Program-made: the position numbers and the translations under genes
Assembly: GCF_002749975.1 (NCBI RefSeq)
Contig: NZ_PEIG01000006.1
Coordinates: 310,001-374,000 of the forward strand
Source of the DNA: Gloeocapsopsis sp. IPPAS B-1203
GTDB taxonomy: Bacteria; Cyanobacteriota; Cyanobacteriia; Cyanobacteriales; Chroococcidiopsidaceae
Reading direction: 5' to 3'
Length of the DNA stretch: 64,000 bases
Shown here: in pieces, positions 18,733 to 31,143 of the stretch
How positions within the stretch are numbered: the stretch's first letter is position 1
Layout: every line of letters begins with the position of its first letter
The notes under the pieces: generated by a model
Databases searched by the model: none
Seen by the model: only the letters and a program-made list of their open reading frames with translations
What the model was told of the DNA's origin: nothing

Positions 18733-18846
18733 ATGAATTTTGAGCGACAACTTAATCAAGCTAACGGCAGACTCAAAGCTGCTAATGTCGGCGTTGCGCT
18801 CGAAGCGCGAGGTATATGGCTGTGTTTCCGTGCTAATACCTGCTAA
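18733..18846 (+). pseudogene. Remnant of a cyanobacterial tyrosine-type site-specific integrase
   Basis: A 37-codon frame reads LNQANGRLKAANVGVALEAR near its start. This resembles the N-terminal arm of cyanobacterial phage-type integrases (pattern N-x-R-L-K-A-A-N-V-G-V with a following E-x-R-G). The frame then stops at TAA and no catalytic domain follows. It lies about 200 bases downstream of tRNA-Phe, a typical integration target, so it is most likely the relic of a lost integrated element. The match is from memory of the family and moderate in strength. Confidence 0.5.
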
Positions 18847-18927
18847 GAATGTCTGGTTTAAACAACAAAATTGAGTAACCAACACAATAGATTGCTAGTA
18901 GTGTTGAGTCTTCAATCTTAAGGTAAT

Positions 18928-19353
18928 TTAAATTTGATCGTACTCTAAATATTTTTGCTGGAGTTCTGCGGGTACGGGAACCGGACGCCTTGTCGTTAAG
19001 TCAATAAAACAACCTGTTTGTTCAGCTGTAGCCATAACAATACCATCTATAGCTATTTCAGCATTAACAAACCACTTGAATGCTTTTAGCTTACTAATCC
19101 ACATTGTACCCATAGGCTTATCTGTCATAGTAATCGATTTTTTATAATCAATTTTAGTTTGGATTAGTAATGGAGCTATACCATTTTGTAATTGATCTGC
19201 AATAGATAAATGATTAACCAAAATTTCGCAGCGTAAATCTTCTAACCACCGAATAAATACAATATTACTAACAATCCCTGCAAAGTCTATATCGTAAGTT
19301 CTAACAACCAACGACAAAGAAGTCTCAAAGGGTAAAAGCTTTTCTTGATTCAT
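18928..19353 (-). CDS. Hotdog-fold acyl-CoA thioesterase (4HBT type)
   Basis: 141 residues with the hotdog pattern VRTYDIDFAGIVSNIVFIRW (D-x-x-G-x-V-x-N/Y-x-x-Y-x-x-W) near residue 17 and an E-containing helix (WLEDLRCEILVNH). The beta strands QTKIDYKKSI and VNAEIAIDGIVMATAEQTGC complete the fold. Such enzymes hydrolyse acyl-CoA or acyl-ACP thioesters in the cytoplasm; the 1,4-dihydroxy-2-naphthoyl-CoA thioesterase of phylloquinone synthesis is one cyanobacterial possibility, but nothing here proves it. It stands alone. Confidence 0.82.
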   Translation of the reverse strand: MNQEKLLPFETSLSLVVRTYDIDFAGIVSNIVFIRWLEDLRCEILVNHLSIADQLQNGIAPLLIQTKIDYKKSITMTDKPMGTMWISKLKAFKWFVNAEIAIDGIVMATAEQTGCFIDLTTRRPVPVPAELQQKYLEYDQI

Positions 19354-19533
19354 AACTTAATATGTTAAATGCAATACAATTTCTTCGCTATATATCAGTA
19401 TTTCCTGACGAGCAAGTTATGGCTTTTTAGCTTAAGCTTATTTGTAGGTGATGCGATCGCTATTTCAAACTATATATTTATTCTGCAAAAACTTAAATCA
19501 GTAAATAGATACCAAAAATAGAGCTACATCTAT

Positions 19534-20088
19534 GTGAAGAAGTCTAGATGGCACTGGATACGACAAGTTCGCAGTTTTTCTTGGCGCATACTACATGTCA
19601 GAGGAACTCCGCAATACATTGCACGAGGTTTAGCTGCTGGCGTATTTGCTGGATTATTTCCCTTATTTGGGCTGCAAACCATCGTGGGAGTAGCATTAGC
19701 AACTTTACTAAAGGGTCATAAGCTAATGGCAGCAGCAGGTACCTGGATCAGTAACCCGCTGACTTATGTGCCTATTTTGCTGTTTAATTTTCAGATTGGA
19801 CGTTGGCTGCTCAATTTTGATTTGACATTTACTACTGAAGCAATAGCAGATTGGCAGACATTTGTAGAGGTAGGGACTGAGTTTATAGTTGCACTGTTTA
19901 CTGGCTGCTTTGTTGTTGGGTTACTCTGTGCGATCGCTTGTTATTTTGTTTCCATACCTCTAATCCGCTATTTACGTCGTTATACAATCAACCAACAGCT
20001 GAGAAAAAAAATACGTCACGAGCAGTTATCCTTTGGTGCTAAAAGGCTTTCCCTAAAAAAAACTAATCAAAAGCACGTAGATAAATAA
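19534..20088 (+). CDS. DUF2062 domain membrane protein
   Basis: 184 residues with two or three membrane segments. The DUF2062 signature is present: GTPQYIARGLAAGVFAGLFP, then FGLQTIVG and TWISNPLTYVPILLF. The C-terminus is strongly basic (RRYTINQQLRKKIRHEQ). The start is GTG at 19534; the overlapping ATG at 19532 is followed at once by TGA. The function of the family is not established; it is often found near glycosyltransferases or lipid genes, but not here. Confidence 0.88.
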   Translation: MKKSRWHWIRQVRSFSWRILHVRGTPQYIARGLAAGVFAGLFPLFGLQTIVGVALATLLKGHKLMAAAGTWISNPLTYVPILLFNFQIGRWLLNFDLTFTTEAIADWQTFVEVGTEFIVALFTGCFVVGLLCAIACYFVSIPLIRYLRRYTINQQLRKKIRHEQLSFGAKRLSLKKTNQKHVDK

Positions 20089-20370
20089 ATGAATTTAATA
20101 GCTATAATAAATTCATTTTATTAGTTACCAAGTAAAATTATTTTAATTCTATCAAGTAGAGTAGATTGACTATATTAAATTGTAAGTATAGCAATTCTAA
20201 ATCATGTGTGAGAATCTCTCTCCTTCTCTTTTCTTTATGTACTACCCTGCGGGAAGGCTGCGCCAATGTGGTATGTATCTTGTCTGTTCATTAATTGAGA
20301 TATATTTAATACATATAGCAAACTTCTATTACTTTTATTACTGTAATTAATCAAGAACGAGGTCTTTAAA

Positions 20371-21015
20371 TTAACTCGATATCGGTTCATTCTGAAAAAT
20401 CTCTCTGACTACACCAGTCACTACTTCACCTAGTTTTAGATGTTCATTTGCATCCAAATGAATTCCATCTATACTACTTGAATTGATATATTTTGCTGCA
20501 TCTAAAAAAGCACATTTGGAGCTTTGAGCAACTGCTTCGTAAAGTCTACCAAACTCTTTTGACTTAGTTTCAGCTCCTCTGAATGTTTTACCATAATCTC
20601 CTAGTTCCCTTATTGATGGTGGTGCTATTAATAACACTGTTGGGGCAGTACCATTAGCTCCTGTTTTACTGCGTTGAACAATTTTCACTAAAACTCCAGC
20701 ACTTTTAGCAATATTCAATGCAGAAGCTGCAAAACGATGTTTCAAATCGTTAGTACCTAGCATAATAATGACTAGATCAATTGGCTTATGCGAGCTTAAG
20801 CAAGGAATCAAATACTCTTTACTACTGGTGTAACGCTCAAACATATCTTTGCGGAGAGTGGTTCGTCCGCATAATCCTTCTTCAATCAAATGATATTCGT
20901 TACCTAATTGACATTGTAAAACCCCAGTCCATCTGATATGACGAGGAAAACGTTGCTGTGTAATAGGGTTCCATCCCCAAGTATTCGAGTCACCAAAACA
21001 CAAAATAGTTTTCAT
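20371..21015 (-). CDS. SGNH/GDSL-family hydrolase
   Basis: 214-residue SGNH hydrolase. Block I is CFGDSNTWGW with catalytic Ser10, the oxyanion Gly is in LIEEGLCGRTT, block III is GTND (IIMLGTNDLK) and the catalytic Asp-His pair is DGIHLD near the C-terminus. The arrangement resembles the arylesterase/acyltransferase subgroup (GDSNTWG-x-N). There is no signal peptide, so it is cytoplasmic. The substrate is unknown. Single gene on the minus strand. Confidence 0.9.
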   Translation of the reverse strand: MKTILCFGDSNTWGWNPITQQRFPRHIRWTGVLQCQLGNEYHLIEEGLCGRTTLRKDMFERYTSSKEYLIPCLSSHKPIDLVIIMLGTNDLKHRFAASALNIAKSAGVLVKIVQRSKTGANGTAPTVLLIAPPSIRELGDYGKTFRGAETKSKEFGRLYEAVAQSSKCAFLDAAKYINSSSIDGIHLDANEHLKLGEVVTGVVREIFQNEPISS

Positions 21016-21363
21016 CTAATTGGTTAAGATTTAGCACGTTTTTGCTATTAGTTCATTTTTAAGTATTGTGATGCCCATGAATTGAACACATATAAATTGC
21101 AACCTGCTAGACATAAGACATCAACATTAAATTCTATGATTCGTCTATTTTTATACAAAAAATACGTGTATGTTATTGCTCAAACATACAATCTTAGCAA
21201 ATAAAGCCCTTGATTTCTCTTACTACTCACAGTCTTAAAAATCTGTCAAGTTAGGAGATCCTAATTGCTGTTTCCTCTGCTAAATGTTAGATATTGGCAA
21301 AAGTCAGCCAAAAACATACAAAGTTTCTCATTAAATATATCTAAAGGTGGTTGAGGAGTGACT
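21016..21363 (+). other. Upstream region of the outer-membrane protein gene (348 bp)
   Basis: AT-rich divergent region between the SGNH hydrolase gene and the barrel protein gene. It holds the promoters of both and ends in the GAGGAG ribosome binding site at 21353-21358. No RNA gene or repeat was recognised. Confidence 0.45.
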
Positions 21364-22176
21364 ATGAAAACAACTCATGCTCAGCGCGATCCTTCCCAAT
21401 TGAGAGCAATTTCTTTAGTACCATTGCTAGCAGGTATGGCTATAGTTGGAAGTGGTTTCGCTGTCTGCAATGCCGAGACGGTTGATGCGAACACTACTGC
21501 TGTTGAACCTGTTGCACATAAAGCATCTGTAGACCAGTCTAAATCTAGCAATAGTTTAGTAGAGAGAATCCAAAGTCAACAAACACGAACGTTGGCTACC
21601 CTAAAATCAGGAAATGTACCTGCTCCTGGAACAACTGTGACTTCATCTGCTCCTCTAACAGAGTCACCAGTTGCATCTCAGACAACAGAAAGCACGTCTT
21701 TAGAAGATTCCAAGGTTGCTCAAATCCTTATTGATCCTGGTCAACCAACAATTGGCGGCTCTAGCTATATAGGTGTTGCTGGTAACATTGGTTTGAGTGA
21801 TAATGGCAGCACTGCCCTAGGCGGTGGTAATTTTGCAATCATTAGCAAAATTGGTTTAACAAACACTCTATCAACACGTCCTTCTGTTGTGCTAGGGGAC
21901 AATGCAGTTATTTTAGTTCCTGTTACTTACGACTTCTCGTTTCAGTCTGTAGATGCTTTTACAGATCCATTGCCGATCGCTCCTTACGTAGGCGGAGGTG
22001 TAGCAATTTCTACAGGTGAAGATAGCACTTTTGGAGCTGTGTTAACAGGTGGCATAGACGTTCCTATTACCTCTCAACTCACAGCAACAGCGGCGCTTAA
22101 TGTGGCGTTTGTTGATAACACCGATCTTGGACTCTTAATTGGAGTTGGTTATAACTTCGGCGGATTGGGCTTTTAA
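21364..22176 (+). CDS. Outer-membrane beta-barrel-like protein with signal peptide
   Basis: 270 residues from the ATG at 21364, five bases after GAGGAG; the in-frame GTG at 21358 overlaps that binding site. An N-terminal signal segment (LVPLLAGMAIVGSGFAVCNAE) is followed by a Ser/Thr-rich, probably disordered stretch to about residue 120. The C-terminal 150 residues alternate hydrophobic and glycine-rich beta strands and end in GVGYNFGGLGF, a terminal Phe as in outer-membrane barrels. This resembles small OmpW-like or outer-membrane beta-barrel domain proteins. Specific function unknown. Confidence 0.78.
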   Translation: MKTTHAQRDPSQLRAISLVPLLAGMAIVGSGFAVCNAETVDANTTAVEPVAHKASVDQSKSSNSLVERIQSQQTRTLATLKSGNVPAPGTTVTSSAPLTESPVASQTTESTSLEDSKVAQILIDPGQPTIGGSSYIGVAGNIGLSDNGSTALGGGNFAIISKIGLTNTLSTRPSVVLGDNAVILVPVTYDFSFQSVDAFTDPLPIAPYVGGGVAISTGEDSTFGAVLTGGIDVPITSQLTATAALNVAFVDNTDLGLLIGVGYNFGGLGF

Positions 22177-22189
22177 GTAGAAAAGAGCA

Positions 22190-22293
22190 GAAGGGCAGAG
22201 GGTAGGCGGGTAGTAGAGTAGGTGGGTAGTTGGGTAAGAGAGAAAAATAGTAATTAGATCTCTTTCACACTCTCACTCTCCCACTCTCCTACT
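22190..22293. repeat. Intergenic repeat cluster (GGGTAG / CACTCTCC words)
   Basis: Degenerate heptamers GGGTAGGCGGGTAGTAGAG run on one strand and CACTCTCACTCTCCCACTCT follows. The reverse complement of the first part shares the 17-mer CTACTACCCGCCTACCC with 58801-58817 in front of dndE, and GTGTGGGAGAGTAGGAGTG-type words occur at 58629-58672. It separates convergent genes. Confidence 0.65.
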
Positions 22294-22307
22294 CATTTGC
22301 CTTTAAC

Positions 22308-23669
22308 TTACTTCGGGTTAACTTTGTCTGTGACTGCTAATTTTCCATCGTCATTGACCGTCCAAACATCATAAACGCCGACGACATCACCATTTTGATC
22401 GACATCGACATTACCACTCGCACCTTGGTAGTTAATGTCTTGACCTTCACGGAGTAATCTTAACCCTTCACAAACGTCACTAACTTCGGTTCCAGGTGCA
22501 TTTGCCACTTCACGAATTTTGCTTGCAATTCCTTCACCTGTGTTGGCTTGAGCTGATTGCGCTGCGAGAACGAGGAGTGCAGTAGCATCCCAAGCTTGAG
22601 GAACATACTCTCCAGGAGGTCCACCTTCTTTTGATTGCCATAGCTGCGTAAGCGCTTGTAAAGCTTGACCGTCAGCACCTGGCACTGTGCCGATCGCTCC
22701 CGATACAATATATTTGCCATCACTCGATTTACCTACTTTTGTGGGGAAGCCCGCCGACTTCACACCATCAGTCAGCATAACTTGTACTCCCTGACTAACG
22801 CCCTGCTGATAAGCTGATTTGAGGAGTAAACTACCCGTTTCTTCATAAAGTACTGCAACTACAGCATCAGGATCGCCATTAAAAGCTGCCGCAGCTTCAG
22901 TTTCAAAGGTTGTTGCTTTGGGATCGTAGCGCGTCGGGTTTGCTTCATTCACAACAGTTCCGCCGAGTTGCTTAAAAGCTTGAACAAATGCGCGTTCAAA
23001 ACCAACGCCATAGTCGTTATTAATTACTACAGTGGCAACTCGCTTAAATCCTCTTTGGTTTGCCAGTTGGGCTAAGGCTAGCGCTTGGTAGGTATCCGGT
23101 GGAGCAGTACGTGCCCAATAGCCTTGAAACTCGCCTTTACCCGCTCGTTCTGTAAATACCGGACTAGTACTACCAGGAGAAATTAACATAACTTTGTTGC
23201 GTACTGCAATCGGAACAGCAGCACTCGAAACACTACTAGCGAAAGATCCCACGACACCAGCAACGCGATCAACTTCGGCGAGTTTTGTCATTGCTGCTGC
23301 ACCAGCACGCGGATCAGTTTGATCGTCTTGTGCAATGAGTGTCACGGGCTTGCCATTAACTCCACCACATGCATTAACAGTTTCGACGACTAAAGGGACA
23401 GAATCTACCATCTGCTGTCCAATTGCAGCTAAGTCTCCAGTAGATGGTAATAACGAGCCAATCTTGAGTCCGTCATTACTGCTAGTTGCAGTTGTGGTTG
23501 TCGCTGCTGGAGAAGCGCTATTTGCTCCTGGATTATTCGCAGGAGGAGTATTTTCACAAGCAGCTAACAAAAAACCAGCACCCAAGGCAGTCAAGGTAAT
23601 CGATAAGGTACCAGGCTTTATTTGCCATTGAGGTCGATATAGACTTCTCACAGCATCAATTCTTTTCAT
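22308..23669 (-). CDS. ABC transporter substrate-binding lipoprotein (branched-chain amino-acid/urea type)
   Basis: 453 residues. The N-terminus has a signal segment ending in a lipobox (FLLAACEN, Cys38) and a Thr/Ser/Asn-rich linker. The mature part is a type I periplasmic-binding fold: KIGSLLPSTGDLAAIGQQMV, CGGVNGKPVTLIAQDDQTDP, and VINNDYGVGFERAFVQAF. These match the LivK/UrtA class that binds amino acids, amides or urea. No permease or ATPase genes are adjacent, so it works with transporter subunits encoded elsewhere or as a sensor. Ligand not decidable. Confidence 0.9.
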   Translation of the reverse strand: MKRIDAVRSLYRPQWQIKPGTLSITLTALGAGFLLAACENTPPANNPGANSASPAATTTTATSSNDGLKIGSLLPSTGDLAAIGQQMVDSVPLVVETVNACGGVNGKPVTLIAQDDQTDPRAGAAAMTKLAEVDRVAGVVGSFASSVSSAAVPIAVRNKVMLISPGSTSPVFTERAGKGEFQGYWARTAPPDTYQALALAQLANQRGFKRVATVVINNDYGVGFERAFVQAFKQLGGTVVNEANPTRYDPKATTFETEAAAAFNGDPDAVVAVLYEETGSLLLKSAYQQGVSQGVQVMLTDGVKSAGFPTKVGKSSDGKYIVSGAIGTVPGADGQALQALTQLWQSKEGGPPGEYVPQAWDATALLVLAAQSAQANTGEGIASKIREVANAPGTEVSDVCEGLRLLREGQDINYQGASGNVDVDQNGDVVGVYDVWTVNDDGKLAVTDKVNPK

Positions 23670-23809
23670 CTGCTCACTCCTGTGCTTATGCAGTTGTATC
23701 TTCTATACGATTTAGGGAATGAGCTTGATTGTACGGCAACCATTGAAATAATTAGAGTGAGAAATTGTTAAGTCTTCACTCAAAATTCGCAGTTTGATGA
23801 CTTAAATAA

Positions 23810-23901
23810 CGGAGAGGGAGGGATTCGAACCCTCGGTACAGCCTTACGTACTGTACAACGGATTAGCAATCCGCCGCTTTCGACCACTCAGCCACCTCTC
23901 C
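23810..23901 (-). tRNA. tRNA-Ser (GCU)
   Basis: Class II tRNA on the minus strand: acceptor GGAGAGG with CCTCTCC, anticodon arm with GGATTGCTAATCC (anticodon GCT), a long variable arm (TGTACAGTACGTAAGGCTGTA) and T loop GGGTTCGAATCCC. Discriminator G. It lies between the binding-protein and crtB genes. Confidence 0.96.
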
Positions 23902-23995
23902 AGGGTCACGAAACAATATACTATCACACTTAAAGGCAACAAGCAAAAGCTAGAAGTCGATTTTAAGATATATTTTCCTAAGTGCTAGCTCTTAA

Positions 23996-26366
<2,371 letters not shown>

Positions 26367-26592
26367 TCAGTGTTTTGATGTTTACTCGGTCTCATTATAC
26401 TTTGCATTCCTTTACATTTGTAGCCGCCAAGTGAGACGTAAGAGATTGGTACGCTGAGGTAATGTCATCAGAAATACGATGAAATAAAGGCTCAAACTAG
26501 GATTGATACGTTTCCAAAAGCAACTTTTTTGGTTGAATTTACACAAAAAATGTTTACATTGAAGTGCGATCGCATCTCGTGTAATGGTTTGC

Positions 26593-27512
26593 TCAAGCAC
26601 TTTCGCGCTCCAACCAAGTAACCAAATCAACACGATCTGAAAAATCCAACAAAGCTTCACCCAAATTTTCTAACTGCTCAATCGATAAATTGCGAATTCT
26701 TGCTGCGATTTCTGGCGCTATAGTTCCCAAACGACGGTTAAGCTGACGCATAATCAACGATACTTCTCCTTCTTGTCGCCCCTGCTCAATTCCTCGTTCC
26801 ATCCAACTGGTGACAATTTCCATAACTATTTGCTGCTCAACTGGTTCAATCCTACCAAGCTCAACCAGAAACCTCTGTTCTTCTGCTGCATTCAAACGTA
26901 GGTGTAAGTATCAATAAAGCCAGAAATCAATTTTGTCTTTGCTGGATTGAGCCTTAATGTTGCTAACAAGCGTAAACATTCTGCTTTCACTCTAGGGCGT
27001 TCTTCTGGAGTAATGTTCATTTTTGCCATCAGTGCGCTAGCTACCGGATTTGGCTGAGCGAGAAAATCCCGCCAGTTGAGGCGATTAAGCTGAATGACTC
27101 GAAAGTTGAAGCATAAGACCTCAAGGTCAGGAAAAATAACTTGATGGTAGCTTGGTTCTAGACGTTGGGGTGCATGATAAGAAAACAAGGCAATAGGGTA
27201 AACTGGTAAAGCAAATTTCTCGTATAACCGAGCAAAATAGCGGAACATTCGTCTACCAAAATTGCTTTGTGCTGTAGCTTGATTTTTGACATGGATGAGA
27301 AAATATGATTCTTGAGCGCGAAACTGCACTTTGGCAATCAAATCAGCTTCATATTGTTCTCCTTCTGTAACATCCGTAAAAACTTCTTTGTCTAGGAAAG
27401 TGAGCAATTCAGGTTCTATATAGGTAACAACTTCTGGTAAAAATAAAGCTAAAAACTCAAAGAAGAAAGTTGGTAGCAGCTCTTTGAATAGGCGGTCGTG
27501 GTCAATCTTCAT
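26593..27512 (-). pseudogene. Rpn/DUF4351 family nuclease-like gene, frameshifted
   Basis: The first frame (27512 to 26892, 206 codons) begins MKIDHDRLFKELLPTFFFEF and carries the PD-(D/E)xK-like core of Rpn recombination-promoting nuclease/putative transposase proteins (YEADLIAKVQF, HVKNQATAQ). It ends after GFIDTY. The family's C-terminal part (NAAEEQRFLVELGRIEPVEQ, then a DUF4351 segment LGEALLDFSDRVDLVTWL) follows in the other frame down to 26593. At the junction the sequence reads TTACACCTACG; removing one AC restores GFIDTY-LRLNAAEEQ. A two-base AC duplication thus explains the break. The second frame could start at a TTG overlapping the stop, so a split product is possible. Such genes are numerous and often decayed in cyanobacteria. 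Confidence 0.8.
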
Positions 27513-27645
27513 TAAAGTGTTCTACACCTTTTGCTTGAGCAAAACGCGATCGCTGCCTTATGTATCCCTCGCTAGCAAGATACAATTGATTCAGCAAAGG
27601 TTCTCAACAATAATTTATTAAAACGCGCGAGGAGAACATTCACGC

Positions 27646-29661
27646 ATGGGTAAAGTAGTCGGCATAGACCTTGGTACAACCAACTCAGTGGTAGCTGTCA
27701 TGGAGGGTGGCAAGCCGGTGGTGATTGCCAATGCCGAAGGAATGCGGACTACGCCCTCGGTGGTAAGCTTCAGCAAAGACGGAGAGCGAGTTGTTGGCGA
27801 AATGGCACGGCGACAAACCGTTCTTAACCCCCAAAATACCTTCTACGCTGTTAAACGCTTTATTGGTCGCAAATATGGCGAACTTAGCCCAGAATCAAAA
27901 CGAGTGCCCTACACTGTGCGCAGAGACGAAGCAGGTAACGTCAAAATTAAGTGTCCGCGTCTAGAGAAAGATTTTGCACCAGAAGAAATTAGTGCAATGG
28001 TGCTGCGTAAACTTGTAGAAGATGCTAGCCGATACTTGGGCGAACCAATAACTGGAGCAGTTCTTACGGTACCAGCATACTTTAATGATTCTCAACGGCA
28101 AGCCACACGCGATGCGGGACGAATTGCAGGGTTGGAAGTATTGCGGATATTGAATGAACCGACCGCTGCATCTTTAGCCTATGGTTTAGACAAGCAAGAA
28201 AACCAAACGATTCTGGTCTTTGACTTAGGTGGTGGCACATTTGACGTGTCAGTGTTAGAAGTCGGTGATGGTGTATTTGAGGTGAAAGCTACGAGTGGCG
28301 ATACTCAACTTGGTGGCAATGATTTTGATAAAAAAATTGTTGATTGGCTAGCAGATCAGTTTTTAGAAACAGAGGAAGTCGATTTGAGGCGCGATCGCCA
28401 AGCCCTGCAACGCCTTACAGAAGCCGCAGAAAAAGCCAAAATTGAACTTTCTGGCGTAACGGTCACTGACATCAATTTACCCTTCATCACGGCAACAGCA
28501 GATGGACCTAAACACCTAGAAACACGCCTAACGCGGACGCAATTTGAAGGGCTGTGTACTGACTTGGTGGCGCGACTGCGTACACCCGTAAAACGCGCAC
28601 TAACAGATGCCAATCTTCGACCTACAGACATTGAAGAAGTCGTTCTTGTTGGTGGCGGTACGCGCATGCCAATGGTACAGCAACTCGTCCGCGCCATGAT
28701 TGGTCTAGAACCGAACCAAAATGTCAACCCTGATGAAGTTGTTGCAGTCGGTGCAGCAATTCAAGCTGGAATTCTGGGCGGAGAAGTTAAAGATATTCTG
28801 CTGTTGGATGTGACGCCATTGTCGTTGGGGTTAGAAACAAGTAACGGCGTGATGAAGAAACTTATTCCCCGCAATACGACAATTCCAGTGCGGCGGTCTG
28901 ACATTTTTTCCACGGCAAGTAATAACCAAACTTTAGTGGAAATCCATGTCGTTCAAGGCGAGCGCGAAATGGCAGGTGATAATAAATCCTTGGGCAGGTT
29001 TAAACTCACGGGTATTTCTCCTGCACCGCGAGGTGTGCCGCAAATTCAAGTCGCATTTGACATTGATGCCAATGGTATTTTGTTAGTAACAGCCCTTGAC
29101 CGAACGACAGGTCGCGAACAGAGTGTGACGATTCAAGGCGCTTCTACCCTAAGCGAAGCAGAAGTCCGGCGAATGATTCAAGAAGCAGAACAATATGCCC
29201 AATCTGACCGCAAACGGAAAGAAAAGGTAGAAAAGCGCACTCGTGCTGAGGCTTTGATTTTACAAGCAGAAAGACAGCTTAAAGAAATTGGCTTGGACTT
29301 TGGGATGCAGTTCGCACGAAGTCGCAGACAACGCATTGAAGCAATTAGTCGAGAATTGCGCGAATATCTTGCTAAGGAAAACGATCGCGGAATTGATCAA
29401 GCTTACGCTGATCTCCAAGATGCCTTGTATGAACTCAACCGCGAAGTTCGACAATATTTTAGTGAGGACGAAGATGATGATTTGTTTGGCTCAATTCGTC
29501 GTATCTTCACTGGCGAAGATGACTGGGAACCACCAAGGCGAGAGACGCGTTCCCCTTACTCCCCTTACTATAATGACAGACCAACCTATAATGACAGGTC
29601 CAGTAGACCGCGTCCGTCTTATCAAGATAACTGGGATGAAAACGATGACAACTGGCTGTAA
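27646..29661 (+). CDS. dnaK: Hsp70 chaperone DnaK (DnaK1-like)
   Basis: 671 residues. The ATPase domain has [34 protein letters not shown] and [18 protein letters not shown]; the substrate domain begins near residue 385 ([14 protein letters not shown]). The C-terminus lacks the EEVD-like tail and is instead acidic and aromatic ([20 protein letters not shown], ending DENDDNWL), as in extra cyanobacterial DnaK paralogues. Upstream there is GCGAGGAGAAC but no CIRCE element. A DnaJ gene follows after 94 bases, so they likely form a chaperone pair. The paralogue number is inferred from length and tail. Confidence 0.93.
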   Translation: MGKVVGIDLGTTNSVVAVMEGGKPVVIANAEGMRTTPSVVSFSKDGERVVGEMARRQTVLNPQNTFYAVKRFIGRKYGELSPESKRVPYTVRRDEAGNVKIKCPRLEKDFAPEEISAMVLRKLVEDASRYLGEPITGAVLTVPAYFNDSQRQATRDAGRIAGLEVLRILNEPTAASLAYGLDKQENQTILVFDLGGGTFDVSVLEVGDGVFEVKATSGDTQLGGNDFDKKIVDWLADQFLETEEVDLRRDRQALQRLTEAAEKAKIELSGVTVTDINLPFITATADGPKHLETRLTRTQFEGLCTDLVARLRTPVKRALTDANLRPTDIEEVVLVGGGTRMPMVQQLVRAMIGLEPNQNVNPDEVVAVGAAIQAGILGGEVKDILLLDVTPLSLGLETSNGVMKKLIPRNTTIPVRRSDIFSTASNNQTLVEIHVVQGEREMAGDNKSLGRFKLTGISPAPRGVPQIQVAFDIDANGILLVTALDRTTGREQSVTIQGASTLSEAEVRRMIQEAEQYAQSDRKRKEKVEKRTRAEALILQAERQLKEIGLDFGMQFARSRRQRIEAISRELREYLAKENDRGIDQAYADLQDALYELNREVRQYFSEDEDDDLFGSIRRIFTGEDDWEPPRRETRSPYSPYYNDRPTYNDRSSRPRPSYQDNWDENDDNWL

Positions 29662-29755
29662 CTCACTCGACTGTGACTGCTTGCGGCGATTAAACTAGTT
29701 TGAACTGACAACTTTGAAAGCTGATAGCTGAGGGCTGATAGCTGATCGCTAAACT

Positions 29756-30739
29756 ATGCAAAACGTGCAAAACTTTCGGGACTATTACGAAATTTTAGGA
29801 GTACCTAGAGACGCAACTAGTGAGGAGATAAAGAAGGTCTTTCGACGGTTAGCGCGACAATATCATCCTGACTTAAACCCAGGGAATAAAGAAGCCGAGG
29901 AGAAGTTTAAAGATATCAACGAGGCTTACGAAATTCTCTCTGACCAAACGAAAAGAGCGCAATACGACGAATACAGTAGTCACTGGAAAAAAGGGTTCTG
30001 GAGTAAGCAGACTGCTAGAGCAAAATCTTGGAGCGATCGCCGTAGTAGTACAGATGATGTTGATTATGGTCAATTTTCTGATTTTAATACCTTTATTGAC
30101 CAAGTACTAGGACGTCGCAAAGAAAGAAACGGCAAGAATTCTCCTCCACCTCCAAGTAGTCCACCTCGCGATCCTTTTCGTCCAGGAACAACGCGAACTG
30201 CTTACACTATTTCTTCACGTTCAAGTCGTCGCGATGTTGAAGCGAAGTTGACTTTACCCTTAGAAAAAGCTTATCAGGGTGGAATTGAGCGAATTCGCTT
30301 AGAGGATGGGCGATCGCTGGAAATTAATATGCCTTCTGGAATGGTTACAGGTCAAACAATTCGCCTGCGAGAGCAAGGTCTTGGTGGCGGTGACTTATAC
30401 CTGAAAATCACTGTGTCTCCTCACCATTTCTTTAAGTTAGAAGGCAACGATATTGCGATTCAAGTACCTGTTACTCCCAGTGAAGCAGCATTAGGAATTC
30501 CTGTGGAAGTACCAACTTTAGACGGTAGAGTAAAAATGAATATTCCTCCAGGAGTAAAGTCAGGTCAAAGATTGCGTTTGGCAAATAAAGGCTACCCCGA
30601 TGAAGAAGGTCAACGCGGTGACCAATTAGTAGAAATTCAAATCGTCGTTCCCAAAAATTTGAGTTCTCAAGAAAGAGAACTCTATGAAAAACTGCACAAA
30701 GCCACAGCTTACAACCCTCGTACTGATTTACCTATGTAA
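29756..30739 (+). CDS. dnaJ: DnaJ-type co-chaperone (J domain plus C-terminal domain, no zinc finger)
   Basis: 327 residues. The J domain occupies about residues 8-75 ([20 protein letters not shown]) with the HPD motif in [13 protein letters not shown] Ser/Pro-rich linker ([15 protein letters not shown]) follows, then the DnaJ C-terminal beta domains ([35 protein letters not shown]). The CxxCxGxG zinc repeats are absent, so it is of the CbpA/type II kind. It stimulates the ATPase of the neighbouring DnaK. Confidence 0.93.
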   Translation: MQNVQNFRDYYEILGVPRDATSEEIKKVFRRLARQYHPDLNPGNKEAEEKFKDINEAYEILSDQTKRAQYDEYSSHWKKGFWSKQTARAKSWSDRRSSTDDVDYGQFSDFNTFIDQVLGRRKERNGKNSPPPPSSPPRDPFRPGTTRTAYTISSRSSRRDVEAKLTLPLEKAYQGGIERIRLEDGRSLEINMPSGMVTGQTIRLREQGLGGGDLYLKITVSPHHFFKLEGNDIAIQVPVTPSEAALGIPVEVPTLDGRVKMNIPPGVKSGQRLRLANKGYPDEEGQRGDQLVEIQIVVPKNLSSQERELYEKLHKATAYNPRTDLPM

Positions 30740-31143
30740 TTAGGGTTAACGGGTGTAGGAAACATGAGCTAAAAGAGGAATGTTCCTGGATACGTGCTAT
30801 GCTGCTGTCTCAAATAAGATATGCATAGCTAGTGAGCTGTTGGATATCAGAAAAAAAGACTCTTTAAAATCTTCGTTACTGCTCAAGCTAATACAAAAGC
30901 AGCTTTTTGCCAACCTTTACTTTAATGCAAGCTGTTATTAATAACTTGTCATATAATTAAGCGTATTAATTATCAATAGTCAAAAGGTAAAAATTTACAC
31001 TTAAGCCGATACATTTAGAAGAGAAATATTCGGCTAACAAGATTATTGTCATGCACGTGTCATTTTCTTTAAGGATTATTTTAAATAAATTTAGTGAATA
31101 ATTAAGATCAGGTTGCAAGCGTTATTGAGATAAGGAGGCAATA
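30740..31143 (+). other. Gene-free leader region of futA (404 bp)
   Basis: AT-rich stretch without a coding frame. It ends in the strong ribosome binding site AAGGAGG just before the GTG start of futA. AT-rich words such as AATAATTAAGATCA near 31098 could be a Fur site, but no clear Fur-box palindrome was found. Confidence 0.45.

Noticed and set aside
26412-26660. 82-codon minus-strand frame overlapping the Rpn gene end
   Set aside because: It overlaps the DUF4351 segment in another frame and lacks any recognisable motif.
27513-27645. CIRCE heat-shock operator upstream of dnaK
   Set aside because: No TTAGCACTC-N9-GAGTGCTAA-like inverted repeat is present.
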